The notes under the pieces are model-generated. The model was not told the DNA's origin. It searched no databases and worked only from the letters and a program-made list of their open reading frames with translations. Below, in pieces: positions 14,249-23,926 of a DNA stretch of 28,531 bases. The position numbers and the translations under genes were made by a program. The number at the start of each line of letters is the position of its first letter. Within the stretch, counting starts at the first letter, position 1. Origin of the DNA: CAYUMU01 sp964445985 (GTDB taxonomy: Bacteria; Planctomycetota; Planctomycetia; Pirellulales; S012-138). The stretch covers positions 1 through 28,531 of the forward strand of contig CAYUMU010000087.1 of the NCBI GenBank assembly GCA_964445985.1, written 5' to 3'.

Positions 14249-16156
14249 TCAAAAGTCGGAGTAAACGCGAAGCTTGGGCCGAAGTTGCTTGAGTCGGGCG
14301 ACGCCGGCCGCTGTCATGCGAGTCTCTATCACGTTTACCGACCGAAGCTTGGGCAATCGGACCAAAGTTTCGATCGCGGAATCGTCCACTCCCGTGGCTT
14401 CCAGGTCGAGAGACCTTAACTTCGGGAGTTTTGAGAGCGGCTCCAAATGCTTGGCCGTGACGGCCGTGCGCCTCAGATCGAGCGTTGCCAACGATTCCAA
14501 CTCTTGAAGATGCACGAGGCCAGGCCCCACGGGATTGGTGCCGGAAAGGTCAAGCGATTCCAGATTTCGAAGACTCTTCAGGCCGCTCAAGCCGAGGTCG
14601 CTCACCGCGGTGTCATCCAAATCCAAATCAACCAACGCATGGAGATTGCCGATCTGCGCCAGCCCTTCGTCGGTTACTGCGCTGGCCCCCAGGTCGAGCG
14701 ATCCCAACTCGTCTAAAACTGGAAAGTGTTTCCCGCTGACGATGGTGTGCGATACATCCAAATATTCCAAGTTTTGCGCAATGGACAAATGCGCCATTCC
14801 TGCGTCGGTTACGGCGGTATAGGACAAGTCGATATAGCCGAGGGCGGGGAGCTTGCCGATGTCCGCCATTCCTGCGTCGGAAGTTGGTGTGCCGTGAGCG
14901 AAGAGCAAACGAAGCTGTGGGAGCGCTGGCATGCCGCGGCCCGTGATGGACGTTCTGGCTAAATCCAATTGCGTCAGGTTTACGAAAGGGGCCAAGTGGG
15001 GCAGCCCGGCATCCGTGAGCTTCGTTTCATCCAGGAACAGCAAGCGAAGCGATGTTAATTCAGCCAGGTGGGCCAGGCCGGAACCTTGAATGCGGGCGCC
15101 GGAAAGGCGCAGCTCTTCCAGCGCCTTCATCTGGGCCAGTGACGCTAGCCCCGCATCGTCAATGGGAGCGCCAATTCGGCGCCGATCCCAGGGCGGAAGT
15201 GCCCCTTCCACCTCCACCGACGTACCATACAGGTACAGTTTCTTCAAATCGGTCAGCCCCGCCAGGTGCTTTAGGCCCGCGTTGGAAATACGAGTACTAG
15301 ATATGTGAAGGGCTCGAAGCGAACCCATTTTCCGCAAATGCCAGAGACCGTCATCGCTCGTCTCCCCGCTCATAAGTAAAAGACTGGTAAGTCCTGTCCG
15401 CGGCAGCGATTCCATTTCGGCATCCTCAAAAAAGCGTTTGCTCGTGCTGAGTTCGCGCAGTTTTTTGAGCGGCGCCAAGTGCTTGTGGTGCTTTCCTTCC
15501 ACCAGCAGTGGGTAGGGCAGACTGAGGCTTTTCAAATTTTGCAGTGGGGCCAGGTGCCGGAGCCCATCGACCGTTACCTGACTATTCTCCAAGTTCAGCC
15601 AGTGAAGATTGGTCAACTTGCCGAGATGAACCAGGCCTTCATCGGTAATGTTATCAAGACTTGAATCAAGTTCTGTCAGAGCCGTTATCTCACTTATGGG
15701 CTCCAACTGTTGATCGGTCAAAAGAGAGCCATCGAGCATGAGTCGGTGTAAACGAGGGAGAGCCTTGAGGTGCGGAACTAACCGGCTGCCGTCCGATACA
15801 GACCATGTATCCGACCACAGTTCTTCCATGTGGCCCAACGAGCGGAACAGCAATAACTCTTGGTCGGTGAATGTGGCCAATTTGTAAGCAACCACCCTGC
15901 GCGCGCGGTCGCCGCCAGGGGTGGGCAACATTTCGATCTCGGCGCCCTTTTGCCGCAGCATGGCCACGGCCTCGGCTTCGCTGTTGGAAGTGGCAGCCGA
16001 GGAACCGCCTGATGGTGTGGCGGTTGGAGGATCGGCGGCCGTGGCATCAGCTGCCCAGCCAGCGCAACTAGAGAAAACCACGCTCAACAACAGCCATCGA
16101 CAAGCGTGTCGCCATTGCGGTTTCGACAAGGTTTTTGCATTACTTACCCTGCCCAA
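14249..16156 (-). CDS. Secreted leucine-rich-repeat protein
   Basis: 635 residues from a TTG at 16156. A signal peptide is visible in this frame (about residues 16-36, WLLLSVVFSSCAGWAADA), followed by a Thr/Ser/Pro linker and then about 18-20 LRRs from roughly residue 125 to 630. The repeat is the 23-25-residue type with consensus like LTDAGLxHLxxLxxLxxLDLxxT. Such LRR proteins are common in planctomycetes and may bind proteins or surfaces outside the cytoplasm; no enzymatic domain is present. The start is odd: the only well-placed ATG (16140-16138, AGGG 6 bases upstream) is one base out of frame with the rest. It is 35 bases after the redoxin-like gene and likely in its operon. Confidence 0.8.
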   Translation of the reverse strand: MGRVSNAKTLSKPQWRHACRWLLLSVVFSSCAGWAADATAADPPTATPSGGSSAATSNSEAEAVAMLRQKGAEIEMLPTPGGDRARRVVAYKLATFTDQELLLFRSLGHMEELWSDTWSVSDGSRLVPHLKALPRLHRLMLDGSLLTDQQLEPISEITALTELDSSLDNITDEGLVHLGKLTNLHWLNLENSQVTVDGLRHLAPLQNLKSLSLPYPLLVEGKHHKHLAPLKKLRELSTSKRFFEDAEMESLPRTGLTSLLLMSGETSDDGLWHLRKMGSLRALHISSTRISNAGLKHLAGLTDLKKLYLYGTSVEVEGALPPWDRRRIGAPIDDAGLASLAQMKALEELRLSGARIQGSGLAHLAELTSLRLLFLDETKLTDAGLPHLAPFVNLTQLDLARTSITGRGMPALPQLRLLFAHGTPTSDAGMADIGKLPALGYIDLSYTAVTDAGMAHLSIAQNLEYLDVSHTIVSGKHFPVLDELGSLDLGASAVTDEGLAQIGNLHALVDLDLDDTAVSDLGLSGLKSLRNLESLDLSGTNPVGPGLVHLQELESLATLDLRRTAVTAKHLEPLSKLPKLRSLDLEATGVDDSAIETLVRLPKLRSVNVIETRMTAAGVARLKQLRPKLRVYSDF

Positions 16157-16191
16157 AAATGTGATTTTGGCCTGGTTGGCGCCAGCCCAGG

Positions 16192-17559
16192 CTATTCCTT
16201 GGCCTTCAGCGCCTCCGTCACCACCTCGTCCAGTTCCTTCAGCCCCGCGTTGCGGTCTACTTCGTAGTGGCCCACGTGGTAGTGAGCGATTTTGCCGTCG
16301 CGGCCAATGACCACGAACAGCGGCAGCGGCGCGCCGAGGGCTTGCGGGTCGCCCAGGCGGGCCAGCACCTTGCCGTCATCCAGCAAGATGGGATAGTCGA
16401 GGTTCATGAAGCTGGCCAGCTTTCGCACGCTGCGGAGCACTTGCGACTTGCCGTTGGGATCGCTGATCGCCCGATCCACGGCGATACCATAAACCTGGAG
16501 GCCTTCTTTGTTTCGCTTTTGGTACAGGAAGTCCAAGTAGCCGACCTGGCCATAGGGCTCTTTGAGCGGAGTATCTTTGTATTCCCAGAAGTGCAGCACG
16601 GTGACGTTGCCTGCCAGGTCATCGTTTTTGAGCTTGGCCGTGCCGAGCCCTTCCAGGGAGAATTCCGGCGTTTTTTGCCCTACCTGTTGGGCGGCCAGTT
16701 TATCGACGGCCGAGGAGCGATCGCTCTGCTCTTCCAGATCTCCCCGAGCGGAGTTCACCACCTTGACCAGCGAGCCGGTTGAAACCAGTTGCCGCAGCCC
16801 TGGCAGTTCTTCGCTCAGCAAAGCCAGTTGCTTCTCGTTCAGGGTGGGGTCTTCTTTGCGACTGGGGCGGTTGAGCTTGGCCCGCAAAGCCAACAGGGCC
16901 TCGAAGCTTTGCGACACAGCCTTTAATTCATCTTGAGACAGCTGTTTGACCTGTTCGGCCTGCATTTCCAGGCGGTATTCCTCTCCCATGCCCATGAAGA
17001 CCCGCTGGCGATATTGCCGGGCGAGCGGTGAATCGTCGCCGCGCCAGAACACGCGCTGCCAGCCGTAGTTGTTGGAAGCCTCGATTTGCCAGGTGGGCTG
17101 TTCGGCGATGGTCGTCTTCTTTTGGACCAGAAAGTTGAACTTGCCATCGCTCCAATTGGCCTCGGGCTCGAGCGTTTCTTCGGTGGCCAACAGCGGCGCG
17201 GCCAAGATGATGACCGATGTGCCTTCACCGCGGTCGTACAGCAGCGAAGGGGCCAGGCCGCTGATGTTCCCCTGGGCATCGGCCGACCACATGCCAAAGC
17301 GTTCGGCCCACGGCCAGCGTCCGCTGCCGCTTTCTTCCAGGTGCCAATAGATTTTGGCCCCCGAGTCGCTCACGTCGTCGAATACCAGCACCAGCTCGAA
17401 TGTTTTGCCGGGCGCGCCCACGGAACGATATTCGGTCAGCGGCGCTACGCTGCCCTTGTAGGTAACCTGCGTTCCGGCAGCAGGCAAAGCTTCGGCCTGG
17501 ACCGAGCCTGGAACCAAGGCAGCCAACAAACCACAGACCGCGGAGATGGATTTCAGCAT
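16192..17559 (-). CDS. Secreted protein with a cysteine-free thioredoxin-fold (redoxin) domain
   Basis: 455 residues from the ATG at 17559, chosen because GGGA lies 8 bases upstream and a signal peptide follows (residues 1-22, SVQAEA). The N-terminal part (about 30-200) looks beta-rich, with LPAAGTQVTYKGSVAPLTEY and many Trp. A helical linker follows (about 205-285). The C-terminal part (about 293-452) is a TlpA/AhpC-TSA-like redoxin: VGQKTPEFSLEGLG, VTVLHFWEYKDTPLKEP, VYGIAVDR, YPILLDDGKV and LPLFVVIGRDGKIAHYHVGH. Where TlpA proteins have WATWCxxC, this one has WEYKDTPLKEP. The only cysteine is in the signal peptide, so the mature protein cannot do thiol chemistry and probably acts as a binding or scaffold domain. 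The LRR gene follows 35 bases downstream. Confidence 0.75.
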   Translation of the reverse strand: MLKSISAVCGLLAALVPGSVQAEALPAAGTQVTYKGSVAPLTEYRSVGAPGKTFELVLVFDDVSDSGAKIYWHLEESGSGRWPWAERFGMWSADAQGNISGLAPSLLYDRGEGTSVIILAAPLLATEETLEPEANWSDGKFNFLVQKKTTIAEQPTWQIEASNNYGWQRVFWRGDDSPLARQYRQRVFMGMGEEYRLEMQAEQVKQLSQDELKAVSQSFEALLALRAKLNRPSRKEDPTLNEKQLALLSEELPGLRQLVSTGSLVKVVNSARGDLEEQSDRSSAVDKLAAQQVGQKTPEFSLEGLGTAKLKNDDLAGNVTVLHFWEYKDTPLKEPYGQVGYLDFLYQKRNKEGLQVYGIAVDRAISDPNGKSQVLRSVRKLASFMNLDYPILLDDGKVLARLGDPQALGAPLPLFVVIGRDGKIAHYHVGHYEVDRNAGLKELDEVVTEALKAKE

Positions 17560-17900
17560 GGCGAATTTCCCAAGAGATCGAACCGGTTTCGACCAGTGAC
17601 TACCTATGTGTTGGCGTGGCAATCTGAAAATCGAGTGCGGGCGGGGCAAGCCCACTGCCGCCTGGCAAACCGCCTCCAGGTGTTTACGACCAACGAGGGG
17701 GGGGGCTTCGCCATTTGTCCATAATTGGCACATTGTACTCTAGTTCACCGTGGTTTCACCGGGATTTTGGTCAAGCGCTCGCCACCATCAGGCTGAGACG
17801 GCCTTCCGGAGCGGCGAGCCCCGGTTTTCACGGTTTTTCGCTAAACACTTGGTTGGGAAAGCGTTTGCCGGCTTGGCCAAAACTGGAGCTGTGCCCTAAA

Positions 17901-19825
<1,925 letters not shown>

Positions 19826-19838
<13 letters not shown>

Positions 19839-19853
19839 AGTTTATCACTAGCG
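19826..19853. repeat. Inverted repeat spanning the recQ stop codon
   Basis: CGCTAGTGA (19826-19834) / TCACTAGCG (19845-19853) is a perfect 9-base stem with a 10-base loop that includes the recQ TAG. No T run follows. It may stabilise the mRNA end. Confidence 0.4.
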
Positions 19854-19873
19854 GCAACCTGTTTGCTGATTAC

Positions 19874-20066
19874 AACCCGACGCGTCGGCGAGGGCTTTTC
19901 TTGAACTCCCTCGCTAACGAATGTTATGCAAGTGCTAGCACGGCTCACCATGGTGTAAGAAGTTAAGGATGCTAGCACGGCCAATGTCGAGCATTGCTAG
20001 CACACTTAAGTCCTTATGAATCGGACGATATGCTAGCACTTGCATAATGCTGTAACGCGTCGGGTT
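19874..20066. repeat. Large palindrome split by an insertion
   Basis: The outer arms AACCCGACGCGT (19874-19885) and ACGCGTCGGGTT (20055-20066) are perfect complements. Inside the left arm, GCGAGGG (19888-19894) pairs with CCCTCGC (19908-19914). If 19920-20052 and one copy of TAACG are removed, CCCTCGC-TAACG-CGTCGGGTT becomes continuous, and the whole forms one hairpin: 12 pairs, a 2-base internal loop, 7 pairs, and a 13-base loop. This looks like a REP-type palindrome downstream of recQ that has been interrupted. Confidence 0.65.
19920..20052. mobile_element. MITE-like non-coding element inserted in a palindrome
   Basis: 133 bases flanked by TAACG on both sides (19915-19919 and 20053-20057), a probable 5-base target duplication. 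Near its ends lie perfect 17-base inverted repeats, TTATGCAAGTGCTAGCA (19924-19940) and TGCTAGCACTTGCATAA (20031-20047). The octamer TGCTAGCA occurs four times (19933, 19970, 19995, 20031). Internal stems TAAGGA/TCCTTA (19964-19969, 20011-20016) and CAATG/CATTG (19982-19986, 19992-19996) share nearly the same centre, so the whole can fold as one long hairpin. No coding capacity. A transposase in trans is inferred. Confidence 0.6.
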
Positions 20067-20100
20067 ATGAATCGTTTGCCGTTCCCATTCAATGCACAAC

Positions 20101-20136
20101 GCCCTGCTCGGAACGAATCCCGAGCAGGGCGTTTTT
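20101..20136 (+). terminator. Strong rho-independent terminator
   Basis: Perfect 11-base stem GCCCTGCTCGG (20101-20111) / CCGAGCAGGGC (20120-20130), 8-base loop, then GTTTTT. The T run is on the plus strand, so it ends a plus-strand transcript, presumably recQ, 263 bases past its stop. It may also slow the minus-strand transcript from the Cys-rich gene. Confidence 0.8.
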
Positions 20137-20206
20137 GCATATCGCATGGAGTAGGCTGCCCAGCTTCGTTCGCAGGGCCCGATCTATGCTTTGCAGCTAC
20201 CCGAGC

Positions 20207-20533
20207 TTAGCGCTGGAACGAAACCGTGCGGAAACCGAACGGGGTGCGGGCGGTCGGGGGGGCAACCGGCTCGGGAGCAGCTTCCTTGGCGGGAGCGGGG
20301 GTGGGCTCGCCGTGGTATTCACCGGCGGGAGCGGAGCCGCAGCCGCAAGCGGCGGGAGCACAATTGCAGGGCGAGCAGCAATCGGCGGGGGCGCAGCAGC
20401 TGTTGCAGCCGCAATCATTCGAGCACTTGCATTTGCATTTGTGACCGGCTTGAATGTTGCTGTCGGCGCTGATCAGAGCGACGCCAACGACAGCCATGAA
20501 CACGGCAATGCCGAAAACCAAAGTACGATTCAT
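20207..20533 (-). CDS. Small secreted cysteine-rich protein
   Basis: 108 residues from the ATG at 20533, chosen because GGAGG lies 8 bases upstream; the frame is open to 20749 without support. A signal peptide (about residues 4-25, TLVFGIAVFMAVVGVALISA) is followed by a Cys cluster (about 37-70) with 13 cysteines in pairs such as CKCKC, CGCNSCC and CCSPCNC. A Pro/Ala/Glu-rich tail ends in FGFRTVSFQR. Cys-rich exported proteins are characteristic of planctomycete cell envelopes, where disulfide cross-linking is presumed; metal binding is the alternative. It stands alone on its strand with a 13-base palindrome in its leader. Confidence 0.75.
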   Translation of the reverse strand: MNRTLVFGIAVFMAVVGVALISADSNIQAGHKCKCKCSNDCGCNSCCAPADCCSPCNCAPAACGCGSAPAGEYHGEPTPAPAKEAAPEPVAPPTARTPFGFRTVSFQR

Positions 20534-20559
20534 CCGAGATACCTCCATTGCAGACGTAC

Positions 20560-20572
20560 CGTGAAATTCACG
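20560..20572. promoter_or_regulatory. Perfect palindrome in the leader of the Cys-rich gene
   Basis: CGTGAA-A-TTCACG is a 6+1+6 inverted repeat that begins 27 bases upstream of the start codon at 20533. Its place in the leader suits an operator or a small mRNA hairpin. The symmetry is certain, the role is inference. Confidence 0.35.
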
Positions 20573-21047
20573 ATATTGCCGTCTCTTTGTCTTTAGCCCC
20601 CGGCCGACGGCAATGGCCTGGGGAACGGTTAATTGGTACCGTCGCAAAGGGAACCCCATTGGATGCCCTGTGAGCTTGGTTGGGGGGAGTCGCCGTTTCG
20701 GCAACCACTCCTTCGCTTCGGTAGCCGGCGAGCCACACCCGCCGGTCAATCAACCATAGGTTGCATTTTTGAAGCGTGCGAAAATCGGGCGGCGAAAAAT
20801 AGATAGCTACCCAGTCAGATGCTGGCGCGGCCGGCAGCAAGCCCTTCAAAAATAAACGGTTATGGCGGCAGTCGCCAGCGCCTGCACGCCGTTCTCTGCT
20901 CACCGTTGGCGTTGAACACCCCTCGCTCCAACGAAGTGCGAAGGCATCAAATGCGGCTCTCGACGTGGCCGAACGGTAACGGTCTCGCCCTTGCCGCCGC
21001 GGCAACAGCCCGCGGGCCAAAAATCCTCGGATCCTCGCCAGGGCAAG
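20573..21047. other. Intergenic region without a supported gene
   Basis: 475 bases between the transporter remnant and the Cys-rich gene. A minus-strand open frame (20568-21020) has Arg/Pro-heavy, shadow-like composition and no ribosome site. A 6-base hairpin CCGGCG/CGCCGG lies near 20722-20743. No convincing promoter of the Cys-rich gene stands out, although one must lie here. Confidence 0.4.
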
Positions 21048-21374
21048 CTAGATGATGGCCCCTACCACGCAGGCCGTCATGCAGGATGCCAAGGTGGCGC
21101 CCAGGGCCGCGGCGTGGATCACATTCACCGCCTCGCTCTTGGCATCGAGTCGCACGCTTCCCAGGGTCAACGGCTGCCCAACTTCTGGCTGCATTACCTT
21201 GGCAATCAATAGAGCCGCCGGGGCCGAAATGACCGAAGCCGTGAGCAAATGCCCTGGGTCGATGCCCATGCCGGCATAAGCCGCGCGTACGCCGCCCGCC
21301 ACGGTGGCAAACCCGCCGACCATCACGACCAGTTGGAGAAAATCATAGTCTCCCCGGAAGTCATTAGCGAGCAT
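21048..21374 (-). pseudogene. Remnant of a concentrative nucleoside transporter (CNT/NupC family), truncated and internally deleted
   Basis: 108 residues from an ATG at 21374. MVGGFATVAGGVRAAYAGMG followed by HLLTASVISAPAALLIAKVM and PEVGQP is the conserved middle of CNT transporters, and VNVIHAAALGA matches the next conserved helix start (NVIxAAxxGA). The sequence then jumps directly to TLASCMTACVVGAII, which resembles the extreme C-terminus of the family (GTLAxxMTACxAGxL). Intact members have about 400 residues, with roughly 150 between these motifs and an N-terminal half before them. So the N-terminal half and an internal block are missing while the frame stays open. It cannot be a working transporter of the known type. 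The alternative is a short derived protein with a new role. Confidence 0.6.
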
Positions 21375-21636
21375 CGGCCCTGACCTGGTGGCCGTCGCAG
21401 AATCACTTCTCGTGATGCTGTTCCCAGTTCAGTCCGTTGTCAAACGCGGCATCACTTCCGCCGCGTCTGGATTCCCGCCCCCGTCTTCACAAGGGCAGGC
21501 TCCGCGCCGGTATGACGGATTAGAAAGGCATTACGTGGGGGGGGCCGTCAATCTGGAAATCAAGGATCGACGCCCGCGATCGGGTTCAAAGGGACCGCAA
21601 GCGTGGGCGGGGCCTTTGAGGGCCTTTGGGGACAAA

Positions 21637-23844
21637 CTAGGTTGAGCCAATCTTGGCCATCCACACGGCGATGTAGATGATGAGAAAGCAGATGCCGACG
21701 CTGACGATGAAGCCGATGATGTCCGCGGTGGTTGGCTTCTGGAATTCCCAGTTGCTGCGGGGGAATAGTTTCTTGTGGTCGTACCGGTGAGGTTCGGCGT
21801 ACGACTTTTCCAGTTCGGCCACGTCGGATGCCGGTTCGGGGTCGACCGGGGTTCTCATCTTCACATAGTAACGGTCGAGGGCAACTTCCGAGTTGCGGCG
21901 GGTAAGCAGGCTCACCACAAACATCACCAGGAACGGCGTGAGGATCAGGGCCGGGAATTTCATGGTTTCGAGCAACTGGTCCGACATGGCTGGCAGGTCG
22001 AAATTGAGCCAATCGAAGAGCACGTATTCCAGCTTGAAATCACCGCTGGCTTTGAGGGTGCCCTGGTAGGCCGAGGTGATCTCCGTCACCTTGCGGGTGG
22101 GATTTTCAGTGACCTCTTCGTGAATCTTCTTGAGCTGCGCCGAGTTTTCCGTGAGCGGTTCGACCTTGCCGGTAAAGAAAATCGGCTTGCCACCTGTTTT
22201 GCTGGCGAGCACGGTAATGGTGTCACCGGCGTCGAACTTGAGGGCTGCCTCGTTGTATTCAAATTCGGCCGTGCGGAAACCAAAGGTGTCGCGGAGGGCC
22301 TTGGTGCGTTGTTGTTCGTCGGCAATCGACATGGCCGCGTCGCGCTTGGCCACATCGGAATGGCGGGCCTGGCGGGTAACGTAAATTTCTTTCGTGTTGG
22401 TGGCCCGGGCGTAACGCTGATTGGTGGCGAGGTCGGGCATGACCATCGGCACCACCTTGGGCAACACAAAGAACAGCAATGTGGCTGTGATGATGGTTGC
22501 CCAAGCTGCCGCGCGAGTGGCGCGGCGCCAGAACAGTCCGAGCCAGAAGGTGGCCATGAAAATGGTGGTGATGAACCAGGTATCTTTGAGATTCTCAAAT
22601 ACCTGCGGCGAGTAAATCGCCATGACCGTCGCTCCGCCAATGATCAGCACGCCGAGAACGCGGGCGAGCATCACATATTGTTTTTCGGTGGCGTCGGGCT
22701 TGATATACGCGGCATAGATATTTCGCACGACCAGCGCCGAGGTGACAATCATATAGCAATCGGCGGAAGACATCAGAGCCGCGAGCAGGCAAGCCAGCAT
22801 CAACCCCACCAGGCCGATTCCCAGCGGGCCGAGGATTTCGCGCGAGGCGACTCCCCACACGCGATCGGGGTCTTGCGCGATCTCGACATTGTCGGCGAGC
22901 AGGGCCACCACGATGAGACCAGTGAGAGCCCAACCCAAGGTGCAGAAACGCTTGAGGAAATTGCCCGCCACGAGGCCGACGCGGGCGTTGTTCTCTGTTT
23001 TGGCCGAACCGCCGCCGGTGGCAATGAAGTGCGGCTGCACCACGACCCCGAGCAGGTTGATGATGGTGATGGCGGCAATGTAATAGAGAGGAAATTCGCC
23101 GCCGATCGGGCTCTCAATGATTTCGAAATAGTCTTTCGGCACCTGCTCGTGCATGATGCGGAAGCCTTCCATCGCGCTGGTCGTGGCGGAGGTTTCTGGT
23201 TCATATTTATCGACAAGCATCCGGAGGCCGGTGGGGATGAGCAGAACGGAGAGCACGATAATCAGGATGCCCTGCACCAAATCGGTGAGATAGGCGGCGC
23301 GAAGACCGCCCAGCACGCCATAGATAACGACGGTGAGAGCAATGATGGGGAGGAAGAATTTATAGGCATCCACCTCCATGCCGAGCACGTTCACGGTAGG
23401 TTCGCCGGTGAGTCCAATGCAAACCTTGCCGACCGCGGCAAAAGCCACGGAGAGATACACCATGTAGAAATAGATGGCGAAGACGGAGTAAGCGGCGCCG
23501 AGGCCTCGGCTTTCGTAGCGTTCCACCCACCAATCGCCGAGGGTCAAGTGTCGCATGCGGCGATACCAGACGCCGAATATCCAGTAAAAGGGAGTGACGA
23601 ACAGCCAGAGGAGCACGCTCCAGATGCCGCTGAGTCCCGAGGTATAGGTGGTCTTGCCAAGCACCACGGGGTCGTTGGCGCCGGTGCCGGCGCCAAAGGC
23701 CGCAAAGGCTTGCAGCAACTTGCCGAAAGAACGTCCGCCCATGAAAAAGTCTTCTTGGGCTTTGACCTGGAGCATGGAATAGATGCCGATCAGGGCCATC
23801 AAAATGAAATAACCGAACAGGATCACCCAGTCGAGTGTGCTCAT
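21637..23844 (-). CDS. Sodium:solute symporter (SSS family)
   Basis: 735 residues from the ATG at 23844, where the first transmembrane helix begins at once (MSTLDWVILFGYFILMALIG); the frame is open to 24015, but the extra part is a repeat-containing Pro/Arg stretch. There is no clear ribosome site. It has about 13 membrane helices and the family signatures DFFMGGRSFGKLLQAFAAFG, GLRAAYLTDLVQGILIIV and LACLLAALMSSADCYMIVTSALVVRNIY. It imports a solute with Na+; the substrate cannot be read. Unusual is a hydrophilic insert of about 140 residues (470-609) between late helices, and a charged segment (about 650-700) before the final helix. A solitary gene. Confidence 0.9.
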   Translation of the reverse strand: MSTLDWVILFGYFILMALIGIYSMLQVKAQEDFFMGGRSFGKLLQAFAAFGAGTGANDPVVLGKTTYTSGLSGIWSVLLWLFVTPFYWIFGVWYRRMRHLTLGDWWVERYESRGLGAAYSVFAIYFYMVYLSVAFAAVGKVCIGLTGEPTVNVLGMEVDAYKFFLPIIALTVVIYGVLGGLRAAYLTDLVQGILIIVLSVLLIPTGLRMLVDKYEPETSATTSAMEGFRIMHEQVPKDYFEIIESPIGGEFPLYYIAAITIINLLGVVVQPHFIATGGGSAKTENNARVGLVAGNFLKRFCTLGWALTGLIVVALLADNVEIAQDPDRVWGVASREILGPLGIGLVGLMLACLLAALMSSADCYMIVTSALVVRNIYAAYIKPDATEKQYVMLARVLGVLIIGGATVMAIYSPQVFENLKDTWFITTIFMATFWLGLFWRRATRAAAWATIITATLLFFVLPKVVPMVMPDLATNQRYARATNTKEIYVTRQARHSDVAKRDAAMSIADEQQRTKALRDTFGFRTAEFEYNEAALKFDAGDTITVLASKTGGKPIFFTGKVEPLTENSAQLKKIHEEVTENPTRKVTEITSAYQGTLKASGDFKLEYVLFDWLNFDLPAMSDQLLETMKFPALILTPFLVMFVVSLLTRRNSEVALDRYYVKMRTPVDPEPASDVAELEKSYAEPHRYDHKKLFPRSNWEFQKPTTADIIGFIVSVGICFLIIYIAVWMAKIGST

Positions 23845-23874
23845 GGCGAAAGAAGGCTTTGGCGGAAGTGGATT

Positions 23875-23926
23875 GACTGTGCGGGCGCGGTTGCCGGCTT
23901 GACTGTGCGGGCGCGGTTGCCGGCTT
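23875..23926. repeat. Perfect tandem repeat, 2 x 26 bases
   Basis: Two identical 26-base units (23875-23900 and 23901-23926) begin GACTGTGCGGGCGCGG and end TTGCCGGCTT; a third, partial and diverged start (GAGTGTG) follows. They lie 31 bases upstream of the symporter start, in its leader or promoter region, and might bind a regulator or vary in copy number. Confidence 0.8.

Noticed and set aside
20568..21020. A 150-codon minus-strand frame
   Set aside because: It runs through the leader and palindrome of the Cys-rich gene, has no ribosome site and no recognisable motif.
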